Positions 21,020-33,500 of a DNA stretch of 64,000 nt are shown one piece after another. This stretch comes from Saccharina japonica (lineage: Eukaryota > Sar > Phaeophyceae > Laminariales > Laminariaceae). The stretch lies in the NCBI GenBank assembly GCA_008828725.1, contig MEHQ01000337.1:188153-252152 (forward strand). The letters are read 5' to 3'. Under the pieces are notes generated by a model. It made no database searches and was not told where the DNA came from. It saw only the letters and a list, made by a program, of their open reading frames with translations. Each line of letters begins with the position of its first letter. Positions within the stretch are counted from its first letter, which is position 1. Position numbers and translations under genes: made by a program.

Positions 21020-21835
21020 TCTCGTCGTCGCGCTTTCCTATAGGCCGTTGTTTGCTTAAGGCCTCCAATCTTTTTTCCACTTGCGTCTGGCTTCTCAACT
21101 GACACGTACTGTAGCTATACCCATTTCTATTTGGACCCGCCGTGTGTTTTTTACAATGTGTTTATATCAATTTTGTAAGATATTTTTACGATATGATTCG
21201 TTAGGTACATGCTGTACCTATACAGTTCGTGGGATTGTGTACCGGATTTAGCTTATAGATTTATCACGAAGACCGTGAGTCGGGTAAGGTTTTTCGGGCT
21301 CCTCAAGTACGGAATACACATAAGTTTTAGGCGTTTCCCGTATCGTAGCAGTTCTCTTGAAGAACCTGGTGGGTCGTAGATCCCAGCCGCCGTTACCCTT
21401 CAGACGAGGAGCCTCATTATCAGTAGGTGTTACCTCGGCCCTACCACATTTCTCGAACGACTTGGTGACTCGTAGATCCAGGTCGCCGTATGGGTGGCGG
21501 GTCTAGATTTGTATCTAACATGCTATAACGAGTGGTGAATACAAAGCAGTTAAAGCTTCAGAAGAAGTATTACTGTAGGTAATCGTTCCACTATAGCATG
21601 TGTCCTGAATATCGGTGAGCCGTAGACCCTATTTCGGCGTAGGCATGGTGGGGCTGGATTCACTTCCAAAGTGTTGTAACGAGGGAGGGGGGGGTGCATT
21701 TTTATTCGTGCATGGCCGTAGTTGTATGATCATAGACCCTCGCATCCCCACAATACCAAGACGGAGCATGTCGAGTTTTCACCGACCAGGCAGGCATTGC
21801 TAGCACCAAGAGCGAAGCGCCGTGAGGTGTTGGGG
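21020..21835. other. 3' flank of gene 1, no gene seen
   Basis: No exon recognised. A family A fragment is at about 21295-21360. At about 21700-21800 there is a piece of a dispersed repeat (GGCCGTAGTTGTATGATCAT, then CATCCCCACAATACCAAGACG) that recurs near 37650, 55270, 56310 and 62040. Confidence 0.5.
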
Positions 21836-22214
21836 CGAGTCGCATGAAGGATGAGCTGCATCCTAGTTAGAACCGCCTGTGAGGCGGTGGGGGGTCTACC
21901 CGTGCCCAGGAGACGCCCTGCGGTACGACTAGGGGTTGCACGTTTGAGCGAGCGTATTTCGGCGAGTCGCATGAAGGATGAGCTTCATCCTAGTTAGAAC
22001 CGCCTGTGAGGCGGTGGGGGGTCTACCCGTGCCCAGGAGACGCCCTGCGGTACGACTAGGGGTTGCACGTTTGAGCGAGCGTATTTCGGCGAGTCGCATG
22101 AAGGATGAGCTGCATCCTAGTTAGAACCGCCTGTGAGGCGGCGGGGGGTCTACCCGTGCCCAGGAGACGCCCTGCGGTACGACTAGGGGTTGCACGTTTG
22201 AGCGAGCGTATTTC
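21836..22214 (+). repeat. 127-bp tandem repeat, 3 copies
   Basis: Units start at 21836, 21963 and 22090 (CGAGTCGCATGAAGGATGAG) and are nearly identical. Each contains a short hairpin, ACCGCC-TGTGA-GGCGGT. Confidence 0.95.
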
Positions 22215-22443
22215 CCACTTGAGGGTTGCACCTCGCCCAGAAGAGGTACCCATTTTATCTGGACCCGATCGTTTGATATACAAAACATTCCGTTTGGTGC
22301 CTGTAGCCCATGTGCTCGTGTATCGGGCTTACATTCAATTTAGCTGACGACAGTAAAAAAAATCGGTCGTTTTGAGCGAGATGATGTCTACAGTAGCTGA
22401 CGACGATAAAAAAGTTGATGATATGAGATGTACAGTAGCGTAC

Positions 22444-22689
22444 GAGCAATCCCACGGTAGAGGTACCACTTTTAGGCTCAATATGTTCTGACCCGTTGTG
22501 CTCCTCACGCGAGTAACCACCAGATACTATAATTATTTTACTGGTATATTTTGTTTCGGACTACCGCATTGGAAGGTTTGATCGGGTTGCGCGAGCGAAT
22601 GTTTCCGAAGTCATGTTTCGGGTGAGACATTGAGCTCCTCATGTGAGGAGCTCACAAAATTCTGCTGCGCCCCTACCGTGTGATGACTC
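22444..22689 (+). mobile_element. family A2 MITE, 246 bp, TSD GTAC
   Basis: Ends GAGCAATCCCACGGTAGAGG and CCCCTACCGTGTGATGACTC, flanked by GTAC at 22440-22443 and 22690-22693. The internal GTGAGGAGCTCA box is shared with family A, but the termini define a separate subfamily with 30720-30966. Confidence 0.87.
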
Positions 22690-23001
22690 GTACGACAATA
22701 TAAAAGTCGGTTGTTTCGAGCTAGATAAGATGTACAGTAGGCTCCTCCTGCTTGACGTGACGGGGCCTCAATATGAAGTAGGTGCTATCCCCACCGTATG
22801 TAGCACGCGTCCTCTGACGGCTTGGCAGCCCCATGTATGTGCTCGAATGTAAAGTTCCAATTATGTCGGTTTAAGTTCCATTTTTCATTGTTGGTCGGAT
22901 TACGAGTAGTCGTATAATGTCTCTCAAGCTACGACGTCGTACGAGTATGGTTTGGGGTTGAGGTGCAGATTGGCAGTGCTTGCTCTAATGCGACGATACA
23001 G

Positions 23002-26000
23002 GGGGGTACACAGCACTTTTCCGACAAAATTTGTGTGGCTGACAGAGCTCTCCTTAACTTGAGAAATTACCCAATATCGTCGAAGAAATATATTCAGTGT
23101 TTTCTACGTAAGAGTGCAACTCTTCGGAAATCTACGGCGGCTTTTTCGAAATGTATGCTGTGTTTCACAAATATTATTCGTCCTAAACCTACGTAGGCAA
23201 ACAAAAGTCCTTAACCTACTGCCGTAGTATCGTGAAATCATCCGTGAAATACATTATCAGAGCCCCTTATACAATTCGTTAGCTCGGATCTTCTTAGGGG
23301 CGGGCTGTTCACTTCTCGCATTGCTTTCCGAGCTAGGAAGTACTTCCTGGTGGGTACACAGCACTTTTCCGACAAAATATGTATGGCTGACAGAGCTCTC
23401 CTTAACTTGAGAAATTACCCAATATCGTCGAAGAAATATATTCAGTGTTTCCTACGTAAGAGTGCAACTCTTCGGAAATCTACGGCGGCTTTTTCGAAAT
23501 GTATGCTGTGTTTCACAAATAGTATTCGTCCTAAACCTACGTAGGCAAACAAAAGTCCTTAACCTACTGCCGTAGTATCGTGAAATCATCCGTGAAATAC
23601 ATTATCAGAGCCCCTTATACAATTCGTTAGCTCGGATCTTCTTAGGGGCGGGCTGTTCACTTCTCGCATTGCTTTCCGAGCTAGGAAGTACTTCCTGGTG
23701 GGTACACAGCACTTTTCCGACAAAATATGTATGGCTGACAGAGCTCTCCTTAACTTGAGAAATTACCCAATATCGTCGAAGAAATATATTCAGTGTTTCC
23801 TACGTAAGAGTGCAACTCTTCGGAAATCTACGGCGGCTTTTTCGAAATGTATGCTGTGTTTCACAAATAGTATTCGTCCTAAACCTACGTAGGCAAACAA
23901 AAGTCCTTAACCTACTGCCGTAGTATCGTGAAATCATCCGTGAAATACATTATCAGAGCCCCTTATACAATTCGTTAGCTCGGATCTTCTTAGGGGCGGG
24001 CTGTTCACTTCTCGCATTGCTTTCCGAGCTAGGAAGTACTTCCTGGTGGGTACACAGCACTTTTCCGACAAAATATGTATGGCTGACAGAGCTCTCCTTA
24101 ACTTGAGAAATTACCCAATATCGTCGAAGAAATATATTCAGTGTTTCCTACGTAAGAGTGCAACTCTTCGGAAATCTACGGCGGCTTTTTCGAAATGTAT
24201 GCTGTGTTTCACAAATAGTATTCGTCCTAAACCTACGTAGGCAAACAAAAGTCCTTAACCTACTGCCGTAGTATCGTGAAATCATCCGTGAAATACATTA
24301 TCAGAGCCCCTTATACAATTCGTTAGCTCGGATCTTCTTAGGGGCGGGCTGTTCACTTCTCGCATTGCTTTCCGAGCTAGGAAGTACTTCCTGGTGGGTA
24401 CACAGCACTTTTCCGACAAAATATGTATGGCTGACAGAGCTCTCCTTAACTTGAGAAATTACCCAATATCGTCGAAGAAATATATTCAGTGTTTCCTACG
24501 TAAGAGTGCAACTCTTCGGAAATCTACGGCGGCTTTTTCGAAATGTATGCTGTGTTTCACAAATAGTATTCGTCCTAAACCTACGTAGGCAAACAAAAGT
24601 CCTTAACCTACTGCCGTAGTATCGTGAAATCATCCGTGAAATACATTATCAGAGCCCCTTATACAATTCGTTAGCTCGGATCTTCTTAGGGGCGGGCTGT
24701 TCACTTCTCGCATTGCTTTCCGAGCTAGGAAGTACTTCCTGGTGGGTACACAGCACTTTTCCGACAAAATATGTATGGCTGACAGAGCTCTCCTTAACTT
24801 GAGAAATTACCCAATATCGTCGAAGAAATATATTCAGTGTTTCCTACGTAAGAGTGCAACTCTTCGGAAATCTACGGCGGCTTTTTCGAAATGTATGCTG
24901 TGTTTCACAAATAGTATTCGTCCTAAACCTACGTAGGCAAACAAAAGTCCTTAACCTACTGCCGTAGTATCGTGAAATCATCCGTGAAATACATTATCAG
25001 AGCCCCTTATACAATTCGTTAGCTCGGATCTTCTTAGGGGCGGGCTGTTCACTTCTCGCATTGCTTTCCGAGCTAGGAAGTACTTCCTGGTGGGTACACA
25101 GCACTTTTCCGACAAAATATGTATGGCTGACAGAGCTCTCCTTAACTTGAGAAATTACCCAATATCGTCGAAGAAATATATTCAGTGTTTCCTACGTAAG
25201 AGTGCAACTCTTCGGAAATCTACGGCGGCTTTTTCGAAATGTATGCTGTGTTTCACAAATAGTATTCGTCCTAAACCTACGTAGGCAAACAAAAGTCCTT
25301 AACCTACTGCCGTAGTATCGTGAAATCATCCGTGAAATACATTATCAGAGCCCCTTATACAATTCGTTAGCTCGGATCTTCTTAGGGGCGGGCTGTTCAC
25401 TTCTCGCATTGCTTTCCGAGCTAGGAAGTACTTCCTGGTGGGTACACAGCACTTTTCCGACAAAATATGTATGGCTGACAGAGCTCTCCTTAACTTGAGA
25501 AATTACCCAATATCGTCGAAGAAATATATTCAGTGTTTCCTACGTAAGAGTGCAACTCTTCGGAAATCTACGGCGGCTTTTTCGAAATGTATGCTGTGTT
25601 TCACAAATAGTATTCGTCCTAAACCTACGTAGGCAAACAAAAGTCCTTAACCTACTGCCGTAGTATCGTGAAATCATCCGTGAAATACATTATCAGAGCC
25701 CCTTATACAATTCGTTAGCTCGGATCTTCTTAGGGGCGGGCTGTTCACTTCTCGCATTGCTTTCCGAGCTAGGAAGTACTTCCTGGTGGGTACACAGCAC
25801 TTTTCCGACAAAATATGTATGGCTGACAGAGCTCTCCTTAACTTGAGAAATTACCCAATATCGTCGAAGAAATATATTCAGTGTTTCCTACGTAAGAGTG
25901 CAACTCTTCGGAAATCTACGGCGGCTTTTTCGAAATGTATGCTGTGTTTCACAAATAGTATTCGTCCTAAACCTACGTAGGCAAACAAAAGTCCTTAACC

Positions 26001-27177
26001 TACTGCCGTAGTATCGTGAAATCATCCGTGAAATACATTATCAGAGCCCCTTATACAATTCGTTAGCTCGGATCTTCTTAGGGGCGGGCTGTTCACTTCT
26101 CGCATTGCTTTCCGAGCTAGGAAGTACTTCCTGGTGGGTACACAGCACTTTTCCGACAAAATATGTATGGCTGACAGAGCTCTCCTTAACTTGAGAAATT
26201 ACCCAATATCGTCGAAGAAATATATTCAGTGTTTCCTACGTAAGAGTGCAACTCTTCGGAAATCTACGGCGGCTTTTTCGAAATGTATGCTGTGTTTCAC
26301 AAATAGTATTCGTCCTAAACCTACGTAGGCAAACAAAAGTCCTTAACCTACTGCCGTAGTATCGTGAAATCATCCGTGAAATACATTATCAGAGCCCCTT
26401 ATACAATTCGTTAGCTCGGATCTTCTTAGGGGCGGGCTGTTCACTTCTCGCATTGCTTTCCGAGCTAGGAAGTACTTCCAGGGGGGTACACAGCACTTTT
26501 CCGACAAAATATGTATGGCTGACAGAGCTCTCCTTAACTTGAGAAATTACCCAATATCGTCGAAGAAATATATTCAGTGTTTCCTACGTAAGAGTGCAAC
26601 TCTTCGGAAATCTACGGCGGCTTTTTCGAAATGTATGCTGTGTTTCACAAATAGTATTCGTCCTAAACCTACGTAGGCAAACAAAAGTCCTTAACCTACT
26701 GCCGTAGTATCGTGAAATCATCCGTGAAATACATTATCAGAGCCCCTTATACAATTCGTTAGCTCGGATCTTCTTAGGGGCGGGCTGTTCACTTCTCGCA
26801 TTGCTTTCCGAGCTAGGAAGTACTTCCAGGGGGGTACACAGCACTTTTCCGACAAAATATGTATGGCTGACAGAGCTCTCCTTAACTTGAGAAATTACCC
26901 AATATCGTCGAAGAAATATATTCAGTGTTTCCTACGTAAGAGTGCAACTCTTCGGAAATCTACGGCGGCTTTTTCGAAATGTATGCTGTGTTTCACAAAT
27001 AGTATTCGTCCTAAACCTACGTAGGCAAACAAAAGTCCCTAACCTACTGCCGTAGTATCGTGAAATCATCCGTGAAATACATTATCAGAGCCCCTTATAC
27101 AACTCGTTAGCTCGGATCTTCTTAGGGGCGGGCTGTTCACTTCTCGCATTGCTTTCCGAGCTAGGAAGCACTTCCTG
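23002..27177 (+). repeat. 348-bp satellite, 12 tandem copies
   Basis: Unit length is exactly 348 across 12 copies (starts near 23002, 23350, 23698 and so on to 26830). Inner copies look identical. The first copy and the last two carry private changes, as expected after unequal exchange with older edges. A 64-codon frame with a GTG start recurs in most copies but dies where the junction changes. It has no ATG and no known domain, so it is not called a gene. It ends about 40 bases before a telomere-like tract. Confidence 0.97.
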
Positions 27178-27216
27178 GTGGGATCAAGGTACGGGCGTAG
27201 ACCCAACCCAACCTCC

Positions 27217-27245
27217 AACCCTAACCCTAACCCTAACCCTAACCC
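27217..27245 (+). repeat. interstitial telomere-type (CCCTAA)n
   Basis: Nearly five CCCTAA units, flanked by degenerate AACCCAACC, directly beyond the 348-bp satellite. TTAGGG is the telomere repeat of many eukaryotes, including stramenopiles. Confidence 0.85.
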
Positions 27246-27280
27246 AAACACCAATGTCATGTACATTATTAGTTTTTTCG

Positions 27281-27386
27281 TGGAAGTAAATGGAAGCTTC
27301 CACCACTTCTATGGAAGCTTCCATGACGCTATGGAAGTTTCCATGGAAGCGGTGAAAGGTTCCATGGAGCCGGTGGAAGCTTCCAC
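27281..27386. repeat. cluster of TGGAAGCTTCCA palindromes
   Basis: Perfect or one-off TGGAAGCTTCCA dyads at 27291, 27312, 27332 and 27375 with half-sites between. Alternating GAA/TTC blocks resemble heat-shock elements, but no gene starts nearby, so a regulatory role is only a possibility. Confidence 0.55.
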
Positions 27387-27429
27387 GAAACACAAGGGAT
27401 CAGGCGCCAAGACGCAGTGTAGCCCCTCG

Positions 27430-30400
27430 GTTAAGCTCTTCAGTTGAGGAGTGCATCGTCATCATCCGTGATACATGTTTTGCCTCAATGGCGCTACTCG
27501 TACCTATCAGGTTCTGCTGGTGTGCCCGTATGCCATGCTTTGCATGACATGAACGTGTGTTTGCTAAACACAAAAGGGAGTCGTATACTGTTTCTACAGT
27601 ACTACAGTACATACTCGTAGGCGTAGTGGGTGGAGGTTGTTTGAAACGCCGAGACCGGGCAATGCATGTGTCGCAAGGGCTCCGTACAGTACGGTCCCCC
27701 GTAGCAGCACGCACATGTCAACGGAGCTTCACCGCTTGCTGTGCCAGTTTTTTTCCCATACCCGGCCTGTACTGGTGTGCAGCAGAACTGCTGCAGTGCT
27801 GCGACATCCCATGCATACGAGGAAATCCATTCACAGCAGTGTAATCTTCGCACTTCGAATCAATACCGTTCCGCCCACTCCATCAACCCAGATTGCTCCG
27901 TTTTGTTTCAATCTGTCGCAGAGCCTTGCAACAGTACTGCTGCACGTAGTTCGTGAGAGAGGGGGCAAAACAGTTGACATGAGCACGAACTTTCTCGGCA
28001 CGTAGGGATCCTTCGGTAGTCACAGCAGTGACGCCGTAATTTCGCACCTGGCCTTACAAACCAAGATCGAGGATATTTTAAACGCGATGGCAGGCTGTAG
28101 CGAGCCTTGCGTACGGTAGCTACTCGTACTGGAAGCCACCCCCCCTGCTTACATGGTTTCCCTGAATAACCGATAAGTATGACAGGATCAGATACAGCAG
28201 ATAGATACAGCAGTGGAAAAATCCTTCTCGCGATGCATGTACGGCAGTACAGTATAGTGATCTCGCTGATACTATTGTTCGTATAGGAAACGTTCAGAGA
28301 GCTCTTCCTCCTCGCCAGGCCGGGGGCAGTCTCGTCGGGTGTTATCTTCATGTCGCCGTGTTTGACGTGGGTCATGGGTCATGTTGTCATGTGCGCCATG
28401 TGTCGAGGATACCCGTGTAGGTCAGCCCGCGCCGATATTCTCAACTTCGTTCTTCGTCACTGAGAGACGACGAACCGGCACATCTCCGATGTTTATTTTC
28501 TTCTCATCTCCGCAATCTCCGGAAATGTAGAGGTGAAACGGCGATCTCGGAGATCCCACCTGTGATATCTTTACCAAGTATCTTTGGGTGTAGATGCCCT
28601 GGTAGCTGGTACTCGTATGTACCTTCTGGGGGCAACATGCAGCGCTAGACTGAACGTCGCTACTCGTAGGCAATGGTGAACACCTAGTGTACGTGAAGAG
28701 GTGGGGCAGGAGGTACTGTAGAGACAAGTCGACGGTGGGCCTACTGCAATGAACGACAACAACTTCCTGGCTCGTCCAGCAGTGATCTTGTCAAGCCAAA
28801 ATGAGAGCGTGCATTTTTTTTGTGCTGACAGCCCTCAAGACTACGCAAAGGATATGGATACGATGATACGAGGTGAGTCGGTGGTGTGCTGAGAAATACC
28901 TGATATACAGAGAGAAAACACATGTGGCGTCCTTGTTGCTGGTGCCATACCGTCCATCGCACGACGCGGAGCCTATATTCTACTCGTACAGATGCTGGGT
29001 TAGTTTTCTTGTTGTGCTTTCGGCATGGAGTTCTGGTAGATACTGCGGGTAGTATACTATTTCAATGGTTTTGTATGATACGGGTACATGTACTGTAGAT
29101 ACTCGTACGTACAAGGTCGTAGGTTGTCCGGGGTACATACAGTACATACGAGATACGAGTGCCAGTGCAATCTAACAAGCATTTATCGTCATGCCGTGCT
29201 CAATACACCCGTACGTAATCAGCTACTACACCATGGCCTCGCACAAAGGTGCTACGAGAGCCGTATGTAGGAGAGCGCGTTTTGACCCCTTAACATACCC
29301 CCCACGTACACTCGGCATGGTGAGAAAATCCAGACCTTGAGGCGCCTGAAAAGACCGGTGTTCTGTTTAGTCGATGCTCCCTTGTACGTACTCTCGAGGC
29401 GTGTCCATCCAAGACAAAATACGGGGAAGTATCTGACTGGCCTGCGGGCACATGTACGTACTGTAAACACTTATTTACTGGTGGCATACACACTGTAGCT
29501 ACTGTGTGTACGAATGTTTACGGTTGTGTTCGTACAGCAGTCAGTGCAGTAGTCCAGTATACGTCACAGGTAGGTTTCCCGAAGGTTGGACGACGCGGTG
29601 TATCCTATGTACTCGGCTGTAAAAGTGCGTCATGGCTGGAGTTTCCTATGGTATGCATACAGCAGTTGGTCTTCCTATTTAGTGCTGGTATGCGCCCGCC
29701 GACAATACCGGCACTGTAACGGCAACCGGCACTGCTCCGCACACTGCTGTACCACGCTGGTATATCCCATCTGTGCCAAGCGGTTTGACAGTTTTATTTT
29801 CTCTCTCTTTTAACGCATCTGGATTGCTAGCATGTGTATCCCGTGCCTGTCGTACATGGCATTACATTGTCTGCTCCGGTTACTGCATTACAATGTGCTG
29901 TACAGTGATGGATCTTCTGCAGTAATAAACAAGACAACAGCGAGTATGTGTCCTTGGAGGTACGTAAGCGATGAACTGCATCTCTTGGATTCTCATGGGG
30001 CGTCCCATGGGTCAACCCACGGGATGGATCATTCCATATTTCATGGGTCGTCCTTGGGTCGTCTCATGATAATAAAAAAATGTGTACTGTAACACCATAC
30101 GTAAGATACTCATAAGAAGAGTTTTCGGTGCGTGTGTCATTTATCCTTTGTGATACCAGTGTTTGATGGGGTGCAAGTAAATAACATCGGACGTATAACG
30201 ATCTACAGTACTGTTCATACAGTAGAGACCACGCAGACCCGCGCGGGAGCATGATGAGCTGCGATCTTACAGATCAGGTATGTATCTGCCCTGCCAAATC
30301 TAGATGCTGATGTTGGGATCGTAGGTGATCTATCTGACGTTTGTAGTATCCGTACGCGGTGATATCTTCGCCTCGCCCTTGTCCCCGATCCAACCCACCA

Positions 30401-30436
30401 CAGGAGAATCAGGCAAATGGTCCCAGAGGCGAGCGC
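27430..30436. other. non-coding stretch before gene 2
   Basis: No exon could be supported. The composition is rich in GTAC-centred words. A run of CCCATGGG/CATGGGTCG repeats lies near 29990-30065. Confidence 0.45.
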
Positions 30437-30577
30437 ATGCTTGCTAAGGGTATCTGGAGGTTTGTATTGGTGGCTGCTGCTGCTGCTGCTGTGATCACAA
30501 TGGCGGAAGGCTTACGACACATAGAGCCTGACGTATCGGACTCGACGCTGTCGACGGCGGGCGGGCTCGGTCTCGAG
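30437..30577 (+). CDS. gene 2 exon 1: signal peptide
   Basis: ATG 30437 opens a classic signal peptide: Lys and Arg near the start, hydrophobic FVLVAAAAAAVITM, then Ala-Glu-Gly as the likely cleavage region. The exon ends phase 0 at CTCGAG|GTGCGT. The next exon in phase is 3.4 kb away, so linkage to the rest of gene 2 is inferred. Confidence 0.5.
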
Positions 30578-33500
30578 GTGCGTACGAGTACATTCGCTGG
30601 GCTTATTATTCACCCTTGGGCCCGGCTTCAACAGGTATTGTCTGAAATAACCCGAGGTTCGCCCCTTAACGTCGACACAAAAAATTCAAGCAGTTTTCCC
30701 AAAACAAAACATGGGTGCTGAGCAATCCCACGGTAGGGGTACCACTTTAAGGCTCACTATTTTCGGACCGATTGTGCTCCTCACGTGTGTAACCACCAGA
30801 TACGAATATGATTTCACTCGCTGTATTTGTTTTTCGACTACCTGATTGGAAGGTTTGGTCGGGTTGCGCGATCGAATGTTTCCGAAGTCATGTTTGGGGT
30901 GAAATATTGAGCTCCTCATGTGAGGAGCTCAGAAAATTCTGCTGCGCCCCTACCGTGGGATGACTCTGCTGTTAGAAGGGTAACACACCAGCATGGCTCG
31001 AGTGCCCCATCTCCTGGCAGTTTTACATTATTTACGTGGTAGGCTGGAGCAGACACAGGCGGTATCGTGGCGTACCTTGACGTTGTCACGGACGACGGTG
31101 ATATCTTTAAAGGTCTTGGATCTTGCTAAGTAGAGTTGTAAAACGGCCTCAAAATCGGCTATTCATCCTGCGGTACGAGTACTGCTGCGGTCGGTTGCAC
31201 GCACACGTGCCTCGTACCTGAAGCAATCCCGATCCGGCCCTAACAGAGTGTGAGCAGTCTCTCGCCGAGCAATTATCGATGGCATACCAAAAATGAAACA
31301 CAGCAAGCGACGTTTTACATCATATGTATGTCGAGATTAAAACGCAGTACAGTACTATCGTCACATACGAAGATGATACATGTTCACATTTCAGATCTTG
31401 GGTAGTAATTGTATACCCCTATGGTCGAAAATATAAGGACGTTTTAGTGAATAATATAAACACCAAGCGCCCCTTGTATTTACGCACAGAGCGTAGTACA
31501 GGTCGCAAATTTAGCTCTTTAGCGCGTACCCTTCATGTCGACTGTTGCTGCTGTTTCGGTTGCACACACGCTTGCCTGAACCTACCTCTATTCTGCCTTG
31601 TCCAGAATTCGAAAGTCCTCTCGCGTAGAAACGCAAGTTCGGACATCAAAGGCGAAATACGGCGAGCACCGCTAGGCGACCTTATATTATTTTGAGCTAA
31701 TATTCCATTTTGTATCATACTACCAGGGTCTATTTTAACACGACCCAGTATTTGGCGTATACCTTCAAATCGTCACCGACAACTACGATATAGTAGTTAA
31801 ATATCGGATCTTGGCTTTGTGCTGTAGTATCGGTATAACAACCTCAGTGCGGCTCTTTTTACACTCTGCTCCAGTACAACTGCTGCTGTTCTCGGTTGCA
31901 CGCACACCTGCCCTCAACCTGGGCCCACAGCGATTGGAACCTGTCCAGGGTTACAGACTCTCCCGCGGAGTAGTTGTCGCTCACACACGAAAGCCGAAGC
32001 ACAAAGCAACTTACTTAAAATTGTAGATTTCAACAAAAATACCAGAGTACCATTGGCGAATCATAAAAAAAATACAGATGACAAAGATATAGTTATATCA
32101 TGGATCTTGCTCTTTACGTATGTACCCTGATTTTGTAACCGCCTGATTTTCAGGTATTCGCTCCTTACGACCACTGCTGTTGTTTGTACTAAACGCACAC
32201 TTGCCCCCAACCTCCACCCACCGCGAAAAGGCCCCGTCCAGAGTTGGGAGAGCTCCCTCGCCGATAAATCCTCGCCACGATTTAGGCACAGCAAGCAGCT
32301 TTGGCATCACTCTCAAACCCGACATCACAATAACATTATTATATTCAAGATTTCAACAGATGATCCAGTGTCATGACGTAAAAATGAAATCGTCGCAGAC
32401 GACGAGGACGGACTCCTGCATTAGATCTACAGCAGCTGGATACTGTTACAACGTAAACTGGCTACAGTGTTTGCTCTGCATCCATTTCTACGACAAACTG
32501 CGGTTGTTCGGAATGTTCTTCGGGTGTACGCGTAGCCTTGCCCGGAACCCGAACCCATGGCGTTGGTCCCCTGTCCAAGGTAATACATTTCCCAAGTCGA
32601 GCAATTATCGCTCGGATATCAACTATCAACAGGTATACGCGACGGCAGTGTCCCGCCTCTAGTCTAATGGCTAAAATTCCCCTTATTTCATACTTTTAAC
32701 AGACGCAGTCTCTTAACGTATGTTGGGATCGTCGACCGTCTCACAGACGGTAATGATCGACGTTGATCTTGGACTTCATGAGTATTTGTACAACGGTCCC
32801 ATTTTTAGGATTTTTATTATGTACGATTGTTGTTTGTGGTTGTTTACTCTACAATATTGTACAGTCTTGACCGGAACCCACCGACAGATGTCTCTGTGTC
32901 CATAATCGGAAAGCTTCAGTCGCGCAGTAACTCATTTTAGGGTACCAGGGGCGAAATGCAGTAGCGCACCATCTCTCGGGGCCAGGCACCCATGCATATA
33001 CTGCAGTCGACGTAAAACTCGCGGTCTCTTGACGGACAGTATCTCGAAATCGTCAAAGGCGACAGTGACACGGAAGTACCCATGTCTTAATGCGATGTTG
33101 TATAATAACGGGATATTTTTGTGATTTCCTGTGGACGCATGCCACGATAAAGGTGCACCATGTTTTGCCTTATAAGGGTGGTCACTTATCACTTGAGGAG
33201 CTCTATACCTCACCCAAAAACTCATTTCGGAGGGAAATAATGTACTACCCGATGATCAAGCCCATGGTAGATAAATGTGCTACCCATGTAAGCATAAAAT
33301 GAGAAATTTTGCGATATAAAAAATGAAATTCCGACGATTTGGGGTTAAGGAGGCTATACTACTATTATAGGTCATTCAGAAAACGTTTCAGCCAAAAAAA
33401 GGTATACCTATACCTCTATCGCAGCACGTGTTTGTGTCGCTGCTGTTGTTCTCCTGCTGCTGTACTCGCACTGTATGTAGTACAGCAGTACACGCTTGCC

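Noticed and set aside
23350..26328. Repeated 64-codon gene in the satellite
   Set aside because: Starts with GTG, has no ATG, no codon structure or domain, and is lost in units with a changed junction; a satellite by-product.
23002..27177. CRISPR-like array
   Set aside because: Units of 348 bases repeat without unique spacers; the genome is eukaryotic.
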